NCBI GenBank assembly: GCA_002408185.1
Contig: DHQV01000076.1
Location: forward strand, 1-13,985
Source: Deltaproteobacteria bacterium UBA5329
GTDB lineage: Bacteria > Desulfobacterota > Syntrophorhabdia > Syntrophorhabdales > Syntrophorhabdaceae
DNA: 13,985 bases
Reading direction: 5' to 3'
Shown: one piece after another, positions 7,019-13,985 of the stretch
Layout: each line of letters opens with the position of its first letter
Numbering within the stretch: the stretch's first letter is position 1
The notes under the pieces: model-generated
Told to the model about the DNA's origin: nothing
Databases searched by the model: none
The model's input: only the letters and a program-made list of their open reading frames with translations
Position numbers and translations under genes: made by a program

Positions 7019-8032
7019 TTATGTTTGTAAAATCTGCATTATGCGAAAAGCTCGATGACGATGAGTGTGCTCTGCGATACAGCGCTTTCTTCCTGCTGAG
7101 CCGATTTTTTCTGCAGCCGATACATCTCTTGAATACCGCTTGACTTTTTCTACAAATTCATCGAGGTTTTTGAATGTGAGGATTTCAGTGTCAGGTTCGA
7201 AAGCTTCAGGCAACTCTTCCACCCATTCTGTCAATAAACACCTACCTGTAGAAGTACCAGAAAAAACTTGCAAATTCATTATAGTTGAAGTGCCAATAAA
7301 TGGTTCACGGAGGATATTCAGAAGCATTCCCGTTGATTGGTAAAGCTTAACAACATCCATTCCTTCAACATTTTTTCGTGATCGAATAAACTGCTTAATA
7401 TTTTCATTGTCAGAATAAGGCTTTCTTGACCACTGGGCCCCCCAGACAACAAGACCCTCCGTCGTTATTGCTCTTAGATATTCAGCCCGTCGAGGCGTTG
7501 GTCTACCCAGAAATGCAACTGGTGCACGAAAATATTCAGTTTCCTTTAATGTCATAACATGTGGGGCATAATAGTCGGTATTTACTCCGTGAGAAAGATA
7601 ACAGACGTTGCTATGCCCTTTATTAACGAGCGAACGAAGACTGGACTTTGAAACGGTTAGCAGAAGATCAATTTCCTTGATCCATTGCAAATCTTTTTGA
7701 TAACCTTCGAAATCTGGCCCATCCAGGTCATAAAATACAATTATCCCTGGATAGCTAGCGCGAAGCTCTGAAAAATCATAAATTAATCGAGCCGTCACAA
7801 CGATAACCATATCAGTCTTATTTTGAAGTAGATACGTTTTAAGGTTATCCGTCTGACCCTTCTGCCGCAGTCTCGCCTTTTTTTCATTGGAATATAAAGA
7901 AAATACTTGTCGGTCCCATGAATGATAATCAATCAAAGTGACTTCATGACCAAGCATTATAAATCCATCTGAAAAATGGGATATATGGAGTCCCATCCAA
8001 CCATCAAGTCTGCCTAGTATTAATATCTTCAT
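7019..8032 (-). CDS. CgeB-like glycosyltransferase
   Basis: With the start at ATG 8032 (MKILILGRLDGW) the product has 337 residues. A frame extending to 8137 is open, but it runs into the preceding gene and lacks family-like sequence, whereas ATG 8032 lies 10 bp after the stop of that gene. The N-terminal half has a Rossmann-like start, and the middle segment FYDLDGPDFEGY, followed by LLTVSKSSLRSL and LSHGVNTDYY, is typical of the CgeB/DUF3880 group of GT-B glycosyltransferases. The C-terminal half matches the Glyco_trans_1_2 domain, with LNILREPFIGTST, a 'lltew...' strand and the closing AEHTHRHRAFRIMQIL. Donor and acceptor sugars are not readable. The gene is visibly richer in A+T than the other genes of the cluster, which suggests separate acquisition. 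No clear Shine-Dalgarno is seen, so translation may be coupled to the gene before it. Confidence 0.8.
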   Translation of the reverse strand: MKILILGRLDGWMGLHISHFSDGFIMLGHEVTLIDYHSWDRQVFSLYSNEKKARLRQKGQTDNLKTYLLQNKTDMVIVVTARLIYDFSELRASYPGIIVFYDLDGPDFEGYQKDLQWIKEIDLLLTVSKSSLRSLVNKGHSNVCYLSHGVNTDYYAPHVMTLKETEYFRAPVAFLGRPTPRRAEYLRAITTEGLVVWGAQWSRKPYSDNENIKQFIRSRKNVEGMDVVKLYQSTGMLLNILREPFIGTSTIMNLQVFSGTSTGRCLLTEWVEELPEAFEPDTEILTFKNLDEFVEKVKRYSRDVSAAEKIGSAGRKRCIAEHTHRHRAFRIMQILQT

Positions 8033-8042
8033 AAGGATTTTA

Positions 8043-9206
8043 TTATTTATTCTGACTTGAGCCCGACATATTATATAATCTTTCTCTTTCTTTTTGCTGG
8101 AACACTTCCAATAATATATTCTCAATTTGGTCAGCATTTTTTTCTATCGTTAATAATTCTGCCTTTTTTCGGGCATTTTCACTCATAACCTTTCTCCTGG
8201 CGGGGTCCGTCAGTGCAATAATGGCGTCGGTAAGAGCGCCGATATTATCCGGCTCGTCGATAATATAACCTTCTTCGTGGCCTACAAAACAACTTGCCCC
8301 TGCCCAGTTGGTGGTAATGACAGGCAAACCCGATGCCATCGCCTCTACGGTTGTGAGGGAATAAGAGTCATAATACGTCGGATTTATGAAGATATGGGCC
8401 TGGCGGTAAATTTCCTCGGGGGCGGAATGTTCGCCTATAAAGTTTATTAGATCACCCAGTTGTTCCCGGTCGATCAATGCCTTGAAAGGCTCTTTCTTCC
8501 CGCGGCCCATAACTGTGAGGTGCACTTTTTCCCCCTGGCGTACGACATTGCCCATGGCCTGCAGAAGAGGACCAAGCCCCTTAAGCCTGAAATTTCCCGC
8601 ACAGAAAAGAATTTTTGTCGCCGGGCCCTTGGGCGATACGGTTGCGGGTCTGAACCGTTCGATATCCACGCCATTGTATACAACATCAATATGTTGTTTA
8701 TCCATCCCATAGTGCGATGAAAAATGGTCCCGCACCATATCTGAGACCGCAATTATTCTTTTCGATCTGTATGCCGCAATAGCGTGTTCTTCCATTTTAC
8801 GCTGTATGATTTGATTGATATTGTATTGCAGCAATATTTTCTTTATAAGCCGCCAGGCTCTTTTTTCGTAGCTCGCTATTTCTCTTTGCATCCAGATGCT
8901 GTGTACCCCGCCATGACTCTGGTACACATCGAAATCAAGCACATTCCCATAGCCGAGAATCACATCCGGACGCACCTTGCGCACAGCATGTCTGTGTGCA
9001 AGGGCAAAGGACAGGTTGCGGAACCACCGCGGATACCTGTATGTTTTCAACGGTACAACAGTGATACCTTTGGTTTCTATCCCGTTGACGCAAAAGACGC
9101 AAACATCATGGCCCTTTGCCGCAAGCCTTACCGCGAGATCGTACGTATAACGTTCGGCGCCGCCCTTTTTCGGGTCGAAATTATATATTGCCAGGCCGAT
9201 CTTCAT
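8043..9206 (-). CDS. Family 4 glycosyltransferase, WaaG-like
   Basis: This is a 387-residue GT-B enzyme starting MKIGLAIYNFDPKKGGAERY, very like the first strand and GGxER loop of WaaG, the LPS-core glucosyltransferase I that adds glucose to heptose. Other family features are the IIAVSDMVRDH segment (about 151-161), VVYNGVDIERF (175-185), the donor-site segment ILFCAGNFRLKG (199-210) and the C-terminal DSYSLTTVEAMASGLPV (280-296). There the usual E-x7-E pair appears as D280-x7-E288. TTG 9227 and GTG 9224 in the same frame are possible starts but add residues not seen in the family. Its transferred sugar is likely a hexose added to an inner-core residue, by inference from WaaG similarity and the nearby heptose gene. 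It follows the preceding glycosyltransferase gene after a gap of 43 bp. Confidence 0.85.
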   Translation of the reverse strand: MKIGLAIYNFDPKKGGAERYTYDLAVRLAAKGHDVCVFCVNGIETKGITVVPLKTYRYPRWFRNLSFALAHRHAVRKVRPDVILGYGNVLDFDVYQSHGGVHSIWMQREIASYEKRAWRLIKKILLQYNINQIIQRKMEEHAIAAYRSKRIIAVSDMVRDHFSSHYGMDKQHIDVVYNGVDIERFRPATVSPKGPATKILFCAGNFRLKGLGPLLQAMGNVVRQGEKVHLTVMGRGKKEPFKALIDREQLGDLINFIGEHSAPEEIYRQAHIFINPTYYDSYSLTTVEAMASGLPVITTNWAGASCFVGHEEGYIIDEPDNIGALTDAIIALTDPARRKVMSENARKKAELLTIEKNADQIENILLEVFQQKERERLYNMSGSSQNK

Positions 9207-9249
9207 TTTTGTGTCACTGTCCACCAATCAGGAAAAGAAATAAAGAGGG

Positions 9250-10383
9250 TTATCTCCTGAGGTCCATTCGTAATAATGATTCATAAAAACTCTTCATCGC
9301 CTTCGCCTGGAGCCTGAAACTCCATTCTTCATCGGCGCGCCTGCGTGCGTTTTCTCCGAAACGCTGCCGGATATCGGTATCGTTGACAAGAATCTCCATC
9401 TTACCGGCAAGATCGGGGGCATCCCATGATGTCACGAAGCCTGTTTTCCCGTCATCGACGAGGTCGGGCAGCATTCCCCTGTCGGATACAATAGCCGGTC
9501 TGCCCATACTCAAGACCTCGCGAAGGGCCCGTCCACTGCCGTCGCTTCCGGCTCGCATCATTATATAGATATCGAACGTCTGGATCATCAGGAAATAATC
9601 ATCGAAGCGGTAGCCGGCGAGGATCACATCTTTCTCAATACCAAGGTCCTTAAGCGGTTTCATAACGCTCGTCCCTATCTGGGAACTCCTTCCGACTATA
9701 ACGAGTTTCACCCTGTCAATGCGGGAACGCAGGATGCTGAAAGCTTTCAGTATTATGTCATAACCGCGGTCGGGCTTCAGCCTGCCGATAACTCCGATAA
9801 CACGGTCGTCAGCGGAAACTCCCAGTTCCCGGCGCAGGTTCCCGGCAGGACCTTCATAGGGTTTGATCCCCGGAGGGATGATACGGAGCCTCTCCTCGGG
9901 GATGTTGAAATTCTTCATATCCAGATTTGCGAGCCTTTGACTGTACGTGACGAGGCCATCGGTCCGGGCCATTGCCCAGGACATAAAAAGATTTGCGGGA
10001 AGACCGTCACGCTTGTGGTCTGTCCGGACTATCCGTGGACGGGGCCTGCGAAAAGAAAGCGCCGTGATAGCGGTGAAATAATCGTGCGAAAGGTGCGTGT
10101 GAACGATGTCGAATTTCTGCTTTTCGACATACGGGCCGAAGAAAGCAAAATCATGGAGCCAATCGCGGACCGAAAAATACCTGTTGAGCTTCAAACCCTC
10201 GTAACAATGGAGACCTCTCTTCATGGCTTCTTTGTCAACAGTTCTTTCGGGAAAATCTAAAGGGGTCTTGCGGTACGCCACAACAACGTCGACGCCCTCG
10301 TTCTGAAGGTTTTCGCATAATGACAGCACAGGTTCCGCCGGTCCTGTCCATTTCCAGTCGGAGAAAAGGTGAAGAATTTTCAT
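9250..10383 (-). CDS. Family 4 glycosyltransferase
   Basis: The 377-residue protein has GT-B organisation. The acceptor domain starts MKILHLFSDWKWTGPAEP and contains FDIVHTHLSHDYF. The donor domain contains IGVIGRLKPDRGYD and VKLVIVGRSSQ, then SDGSGRALREVLSMGRPAIV, where the classical E-x7-E appears as D-x7-E. Such enzymes use nucleotide sugars on the cytoplasmic face of the inner membrane. No signal peptide or transmembrane segment is seen. The ATG at 10383 overlaps the stop of the aminotransferase gene (ATGA, 10380-10383), which implies coupled translation and membership of the same operon. The exact sugar cannot be assigned. Confidence 0.88.
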   Translation of the reverse strand: MKILHLFSDWKWTGPAEPVLSLCENLQNEGVDVVVAYRKTPLDFPERTVDKEAMKRGLHCYEGLKLNRYFSVRDWLHDFAFFGPYVEKQKFDIVHTHLSHDYFTAITALSFRRPRPRIVRTDHKRDGLPANLFMSWAMARTDGLVTYSQRLANLDMKNFNIPEERLRIIPPGIKPYEGPAGNLRRELGVSADDRVIGVIGRLKPDRGYDIILKAFSILRSRIDRVKLVIVGRSSQIGTSVMKPLKDLGIEKDVILAGYRFDDYFLMIQTFDIYIMMRAGSDGSGRALREVLSMGRPAIVSDRGMLPDLVDDGKTGFVTSWDAPDLAGKMEILVNDTDIRQRFGENARRRADEEWSFRLQAKAMKSFYESLLRMDLRR

Positions 10384-11489
10384 TTCCCGTAGAACTCGCT
10401 TACTGCTTGGCAGACGCAGGCGATCTCGTCAGCCTCGAGCGATGGGTAAAGAGGCAGGGAAACTATTTGACGGGCAGACCTTTCAGCCTTCGGGAACGAG
10501 CCGGGGCCATACCCCAAGTGACGGTAAACTTTTTGGAGATGTATGGGGTTCGGGTAATGAACGAGGGTTATGATCCTTTTTTCGCCGAGGTATGTTCTCA
10601 AGGCGTCACGGTCATCCGCGGCTATAACGTAGAGGTGATAGACATGGTAGGCGTACGGCGCCTCGACCGGCCTTTTCACGGGAAGATCTTCAAGGCCGGA
10701 ATCGTAGAGCGATGCATTTTGTCTCCTCTTGATATTCCATTCGTCGAGAAAAGGCAGCTTGATCCTCAGGAGCGCGGCCTGAAGTTCGTCAAGCCGTGAT
10801 ACGAACCCTTGCACATCGTGGACATGGCGGTCGGTTTGACCATGGGCCCGAAGTACGAGCATCTGCCTGTAAGCCTCTTCGTTGTCCGTGACAATTATAC
10901 CTCCGTCGCCATAACATCCGAGATTCTTTGTAGGGTAAAAACTGAAGACGGCGACGTCGCTCATGGTGCCGACATTCCTGTCTTTGTACCGCGAACCGTG
11001 CGCTTGGCAGGCATCTTCCATAAGCATGACGCCGTACTTACTGCAGACCTCTCTGATCTCATCGAGCCGGCACGGCTGTCCATACAGGTGAACGGGGACG
11101 CAGAGCCTGATATCCTCTTCTTTTTTCAGGAGACCTTCCAGGGCCTCGGGGTCCATATTGTACGACTCGTCCTCGATATCGCAGAAACGGGGAACAAGGC
11201 CATGTTCTGACAACGCCATTGCCGTCGCGATGTATGTGTTGGGGGTTGTGACGAATTTATCTCCCGCCTTGAGGCCGAGAGAAAGCCCGCCTATCTTTAT
11301 TGCATCCGTTCCGCTGGCAACCCCTACGGCATATTTCGTCCCCACATAAGCGGCGAATTCCTCCTCGAGTGCCCGCACTTCTTTTCCGAGAATAAATTCT
11401 CCGGCTCTCAGGATCCTTTCGAATGTCTTGACCAGGTCCGATCGTATCGCGGCATGGTCCCTGTCTATGTCGAAGATCTTGATATTCAC
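10380..11489 (-). CDS. DegT/DnrJ/EryC1/StrS family sugar aminotransferase
   Basis: This is a PLP-dependent enzyme of 369 residues, the normal length for the family that aminates nucleotide-linked keto-sugars (for example making dTDP-3- or 4-amino-deoxyhexoses). Diagnostic segments are GEFILGKEVRALEEEFA (30-46), ASGTDAI for phosphate binding (58-64), MEDACQAHGS (157-166, with D159 contacting the PLP ring nitrogen) and the Schiff-base lysine K188 in SFYPTKNLGCYGDGG. The start is GTG at 11489, supported by AAAGGA about 12 nt upstream. Its G is also the last base of a TAG that closes a small upstream frame. Together with the epimerase gene this suggests synthesis of a modified amino sugar for the glycan, although no matching 4,6-dehydratase or nucleotidyltransferase for that sugar is in the window. 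Confidence 0.93.
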   Translation of the reverse strand: MNIKIFDIDRDHAAIRSDLVKTFERILRAGEFILGKEVRALEEEFAAYVGTKYAVGVASGTDAIKIGGLSLGLKAGDKFVTTPNTYIATAMALSEHGLVPRFCDIEDESYNMDPEALEGLLKKEEDIRLCVPVHLYGQPCRLDEIREVCSKYGVMLMEDACQAHGSRYKDRNVGTMSDVAVFSFYPTKNLGCYGDGGIIVTDNEEAYRQMLVLRAHGQTDRHVHDVQGFVSRLDELQAALLRIKLPFLDEWNIKRRQNASLYDSGLEDLPVKRPVEAPYAYHVYHLYVIAADDRDALRTYLGEKRIITLVHYPNPIHLQKVYRHLGYGPGSFPKAERSARQIVSLPLYPSLEADEIACVCQAVSEFYGK

Positions 11490-11566
11490 TATGAACTACC
11501 GTCCTTTTTAGCAAAAATTATGAGCGTATTTTCCCCGTCCAGAATGACCCTTCTCGTGCACACCAT
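11489..11566 (-). CDS. Possible 25-residue ORF or gene remnant coupled to the aminotransferase
   Basis: In the 115-bp gap between the epimerase and aminotransferase genes a minus-strand frame starting ATG 11566 encodes MVCTRRVILDGENTLIIFAK plus five residues. It ends with a TAG that shares its G with the GTG start of the aminotransferase. The same frame is open further upstream to 11666 without a start codon and reads like the end of a folded protein (AWQKHSGRNLWHTMV...). The candidate ATG sits in the loop of a perfect 6-bp stem (11558-11573). It could be a leader peptide, the tail of a deleted gene, or chance. I do not recognise the sequence. Confidence 0.3.
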   Translation of the reverse strand: MVCTRRVILDGENTLIIFAKKDGSS

Positions 11567-11573
11567 CGTGTGC
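11558..11573. repeat. GC-rich 6-bp hairpin with 4-nt loop
   Basis: GCACAC (11558-11563) and GTGTGC (11568-11573) pair perfectly around a CATC loop in the gap between the epimerase and aminotransferase genes. There is no following T-run, so it is not a standard terminator. It could slow processing or tune expression inside the operon. Confidence 0.4.
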
Positions 11574-11604
11574 CAGAGGTTTCGGCCGGAATGCTTCTGC
11601 CATG

Positions 11605-12582
11605 CTACCAGTACTCCCTTCGGAATTGCCGGTAGAAATCTATGGTCCTCGCGATACCTTCGTCAAGCGAAATAGCGGGCGCCCAACCTGTTATTTTCTT
11701 GATCCGTGTTATATCGGCATAATAATCACCGGGTTCGACTTCCTTCCTTTCCTGCGTGAATTCAGTAAATTTGGTCCTGCCGGAGCCCGCAACAGCCACT
11801 ATTTTCCGGGCGAGATCGAAGAAACTGACAGGGATTCCTGTTCCCACATTAAACACGTTGCCGTAAGCCTCTTCGGTGGTAGCGACCTTGATCATCGAAT
11901 TGATCAGGTCTTCTACATAGAGAAAATCCCTGAGTATCCTTCCGTCGCCCATCACGGGTATCTCTTCATTATCCATAGCCTTGCGGATGAACCAGTTGAA
12001 GACACCGTACTCATCGTGGGCCATCTGGTGGCGCGGACCGTACGTGTTGGTGATGCGAAGGCAGATCCCTTTTATTTTGAACACATCGTCATAGACGAGC
12101 ACCAGTTTTTCCGCCGTAAGATTTGTTACGGCATAAACTCCCTTGGGGTTAGTCGGGTGGTCTTCGTCTACGGGGAGACTGACGCTCGAGCCATATTCGC
12201 CGCGCGTCCCCGCAAAAATTACCCTGGCGTCCCGGTTGAAATGACGCAATGCTTCGAGAAGAACGAGGGTGCCCTGGCAATTTATTTCGAGGTCCTGCAG
12301 GGGGTTTTTCATGGAGTCAACATGGTTGACCTGTCCGGCGAGGTGGAAGACGTAGTCTTTTTCCTTGACCAGATGGTTCATCGAAAGCTGATTACGGACA
12401 TCGGAGATATTGACGGTCACGTTTCCGACAATGTCTCTGATATTGAAAAGATTGCCTCCCTGGCGGGGGAGCATGTTGTCGATAATGGTCACATGAGCGC
12501 CTTGCCTTACAAGTTCGATGCACAGATTGCTCCCAATGAAGCCCAATCCCCCGGTTACGAGGACCTCCTTGTTATTGAACAC
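11605..12582 (-). CDS. NAD-dependent epimerase/dehydratase (extended SDR) with Lys-to-Asn active site
   Basis: This 325-residue extended short-chain dehydrogenase has the NAD-binding GGLGFIGSN (11-19), HLAGQVNHVDS, FAGTRGEYGSS, the LRITNTYGPRHQM stretch and RDFLYVEDL, typical of nucleotide-sugar epimerases and dehydratases. The catalytic segment reads VYAVTNLTAEKL: the tyrosine of Y-x3-K is kept, but the lysine is asparagine (codon AAT). The usual serine of the triad is threonine (GTRGEYG). A related subgroup keeps the lysine with a changed tyrosine (NGINK), so unusual active sites exist around this family, but the change here is different. The enzyme may work on a UDP-, GDP-, CDP- or dTDP-sugar; which one is unknown, and activity may be reduced or altered. 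The start is GTG 12582 with GGAGG 9 nt upstream. It overlaps the 3' end of the preceding glycosyltransferase gene by 11 bp. Confidence 0.87.
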   Translation of the reverse strand: MFNNKEVLVTGGLGFIGSNLCIELVRQGAHVTIIDNMLPRQGGNLFNIRDIVGNVTVNISDVRNQLSMNHLVKEKDYVFHLAGQVNHVDSMKNPLQDLEINCQGTLVLLEALRHFNRDARVIFAGTRGEYGSSVSLPVDEDHPTNPKGVYAVTNLTAEKLVLVYDDVFKIKGICLRITNTYGPRHQMAHDEYGVFNWFIRKAMDNEEIPVMGDGRILRDFLYVEDLINSMIKVATTEEAYGNVFNVGTGIPVSFFDLARKIVAVAGSGRTKFTEFTQERKEVEPGDYYADITRIKKITGWAPAISLDEGIARTIDFYRQFRREYW

Positions 12583-13363
12583 GTTTTTTTCCTCCGCCTG
12601 CTTTCTCTAGCTCCCAGAGCCGTGCGTGCTTCATGAATACATAATACACGGTCGAGGCCAGGATGATAAGGCCCGGAACACCATCAAGGAAACCCCTCTT
12701 GAATATGTAGTCCCTGATGAGACGATAGACCGGGCGCAGCACCATGTTTAAAAAACGAAAATGGCGTCCCGCATTGAAGAGATCGCGCGCATATGCCTCT
12801 GAATAACGGTCTATGGTACGGATCTGGTGGGCTGTATCGCTATACGGTGTATGCATATAGTAATTTTTCATATGTCCGATTCGGCCCATGACATGCACCT
12901 TTGCATGGATGCCCCCCTGCCAGCCTCCGCGATACTTTCTATAGAGGCGTATCTCCCGGTCGGGGTACCACCCCCCGTATTTTATCTCCCTGCCGAGGTA
13001 GATATTCCTGCGGTCAACGATGTAGCCATCGCTTGCCGACGCCGAATGGAGGATCTCCTCCACCTCGCGCTTGAAGGATTCCGGAAGCCACTCATCCGCG
13101 TCGATGAACATGACCCAGGAGTTTTTGCACTGGTCCTGGGCATACTGGTATTTTTCCCGCAGATCTGTTGTGTCGAGATGGAGCACGCGATCGGTATATT
13201 TCAAGGCGATATCGGCGGTGCCATCTGGACTGTGCGAATCAACGACCACGATCTCGTCCGCCCATCCGGCGACGCTTTCGAGCGCCCTCGCTACCGTGGC
13301 GCCGTTATTGAATGTGATCATATAGACAGATAGAGGAAGTGTCCCAGCCTGTTTATTATCCAT
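12572..13363 (-). CDS. Family 2 glycosyltransferase, WaaE/KdtX-like
   Basis: The product has 263 residues from ATG 13363. The start of the GT-A fold is LSVYMITFNNGATVARAL. Next come DEIVVVDSHSPDGTADIA and the metal-binding FIDADEWLP (DxD type). The C-terminal block KRGFLDGVPGLIILA, with a hydrophobic helix ending VYYVFMKHARLWELE, is typical of WaaE-type LPS core beta-1,4-glucosyltransferases. It likely adds a hexose to a core heptose at the inner membrane, by inference from family resemblance and the adjacent heptose gene. GTG 13393 in the same frame would add 10 residues unlike the family. Neither start has a strong ribosome site. The stop codon lies inside the next gene's start region, so translation is probably coupled. 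Confidence 0.85.
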   Translation of the reverse strand: MDNKQAGTLPLSVYMITFNNGATVARALESVAGWADEIVVVDSHSPDGTADIALKYTDRVLHLDTTDLREKYQYAQDQCKNSWVMFIDADEWLPESFKREVEEILHSASASDGYIVDRRNIYLGREIKYGGWYPDREIRLYRKYRGGWQGGIHAKVHVMGRIGHMKNYYMHTPYSDTAHQIRTIDRYSEAYARDLFNAGRHFRFLNMVLRPVYRLIRDYIFKRGFLDGVPGLIILASTVYYVFMKHARLWELEKAGGGKKRVQ

Positions 13364-13437
13364 TTTAATTGGTCCGATTGTGTTACCATACACTAAAAAG
13401 TGCTTGAAATCAAATCAGAAAGCAGTATTTGACCGCC

Positions 13438-13920
13438 TCATTTCTCCCGCAGTTTCTTGATGGTTTTTATAATGTCACGCGTAGAGTGGTCCTTGGGATC
13501 ACCCACGATCGCAATCCTTCCCCCGTAGGAAGCGACAATATCCCGTTCGGGTACGTTGTACTCCGTATAGTCGGTCCCTTTTGCGTGTATGTGGGGTTCT
13601 AAAGTACGAAGCAGATTTTCGACAGTGGGTTCACCAAACAGGATCACATAATCGACGCAATCAAGGGCCGATATGATCTCTGCACGTTCATTTGCTGGCG
13701 TAACGACCTCTTTCCGCTTGCCAAGGCCGGTCACGGACGAATCGTCGTTGACCGCGACGATCAGGACATCCCCGAGTTCCTTTGCACCCTTGAGATACCT
13801 TACATGCCCAACGTGAAGGATATCGAAACACCCATTCCCGAAAACGACCCTCTTCCTCTCCGCCTTCGCCACGGCGATAATGTTTTTCAGTTCGGTCAGA
13901 CTTTGAATTACCTGTCCCAT
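13438..13920 (-). CDS. rfaE2: D-glycero-beta-D-manno-heptose 1-phosphate adenylyltransferase (RfaE2 type)
   Basis: The 160-residue cytidylyltransferase-fold protein corresponds to the C-terminal domain of E. coli HldE (domain II), here as a separate protein. It converts heptose-1-phosphate and ATP to ADP-heptose, the donor for LPS inner-core heptose. The nucleotide-binding signature FGNGCFDILHVGHVRYL (27-43, HVGH 36-39) is intact. Further matches are ERAEIISALDCVDYVILF and the C-terminal DHSTRDIIKTI, which corresponds to the usual ST(T)-x-I-I segment. ATG 13920 has GGAGA 7 nt upstream. The kinase half (RfaE1), isomerase and epimerase of the pathway are not in this window. It is the first gene of the cluster visible here and may be preceded by a promoter at 13943-13975. 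Confidence 0.93.
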   Translation of the reverse strand: MGQVIQSLTELKNIIAVAKAERKRVVFGNGCFDILHVGHVRYLKGAKELGDVLIVAVNDDSSVTGLGKRKEVVTPANERAEIISALDCVDYVILFGEPTVENLLRTLEPHIHAKGTDYTEYNVPERDIVASYGGRIAIVGDPKDHSTRDIIKTIKKLREK

Positions 13921-13942
13921 TGTTTCTCCAGAAATATATTCG

Positions 13943-13975
13943 GTTATAGGTTAAAAACCCGGGAGTTATTGTCAA
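13943..13975 (-). promoter_or_regulatory. Possible promoter for the polysaccharide cluster
   Basis: A perfect -35 hexamer TTGACA (minus strand, 13970-13975) is followed by TATAAC (13943-13948), a good -10 hexamer, but with 21 bp between them, longer than the usual 16-18. An activator-dependent or merely apparent promoter is possible. It lies just ahead of the rfaE2-type gene. Confidence 0.35.
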
Positions 13976-13985
13976 TAGTTGGTGA

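Noticed and set aside
8033..8137. N-terminal extension of the CgeB-like protein to 8137
   Set aside because: The extension overlaps the preceding gene and is basic, low-complexity sequence. The family-like start MKILILG is at 8032.
8784..9260. Plus-strand frame of 158 codons opposite the WaaG-like gene
   Set aside because: It is a shadow of a real gene, with a low-information translation and no ribosome site.
10320..10799. Plus-strand frame of 159 codons opposite the glycosyltransferase/aminotransferase junction
   Set aside because: It crosses two well-supported minus-strand genes and has no domain-like sequence.
11602..12636. 344-codon open frame on the plus strand opposite the epimerase gene
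   Set aside because: It is the antisense of a gene with clear SDR motifs, its translation has no recognisable domain, and it is explained by the codon bias of the real gene.
12827..13333. Plus-strand frame of 168 codons opposite the family 2 glycosyltransferase
   Set aside because: It is antisense to the GT2 motifs and has no independent support.
1..13985. CRISPR arrays, tRNA or rRNA genes, insertion sequences, prophage or defence systems
   Set aside because: No regularly spaced repeats, no tRNA-like cloverleaf, no transposase, integrase or defence motifs were seen on reading both strands.

Overview
The window reads as a chromosomal segment of a Gram-negative bacterium with near-even base composition. 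Lipopolysaccharide-type genes (a heptose-1-phosphate adenylyltransferase, a WaaE-like and a WaaG-like glycosyltransferase, a WaaP/Kdo-kinase-like protein) point to an organism with an outer membrane. The overall style resembles anaerobic deltaproteobacteria (Desulfobacterota), but this is an impression from family resemblance, not a phylogenetic result. Apart from one gene, everything is read on the minus strand.

Region 1 (about 1-2934, minus strand): glutamate racemase murI followed by a PriA-like gene that overlaps it by ATGA. The PriA-like protein keeps the N-terminal DNA-binding region and a textbook eight-cysteine zinc region, but every helicase ATPase motif I looked for is destroyed.

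Region 2 (about 2935-4491): no intact gene. On the minus strand it holds a decayed gene of about 437 codons for a condensation-domain-type acyltransferase (NRPS C-domain / PapA / wax-synthase superfamily). At least three frame changes and three in-frame stop codons break it.

Region 3 (4492-5496, plus strand): the only plus-strand gene, a stand-alone Elp3-like radical SAM protein without an acetyltransferase domain. Its 3' end overlaps that of the convergent kinase gene by 13 bp.

Region 4 (5484-13920, minus strand, transcribed from the right-hand edge leftwards): an envelope-polysaccharide cluster. The order is rfaE2-type adenylyltransferase, family 2 glycosyltransferase (WaaE-like), NAD-dependent epimerase/dehydratase with an altered active site, DegT-type PLP aminotransferase, two family 4 glycosyltransferases, a CgeB-like glycosyltransferase that is clearly richer in A+T, and a protein made of two tandem WaaP/Kdo-kinase-like domains. 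Stop/start overlaps (11 bp at 12572-12582, ATGA at 10380-10383) and short gaps suggest an operon. The gene set implies making ADP-heptose and a nucleotide-activated, probably amino, sugar, transferring sugars to a lipid-linked core or glycan, and phosphorylating the product. The acceptors and exact sugars cannot be read from sequence.

The most notable points are the helicase-dead PriA homologue, the double kinase, the wreck of the acyltransferase gene, and a Lys-to-Asn change in the epimerase active site. I saw no tRNA, rRNA, CRISPR array, insertion sequence or phage gene.
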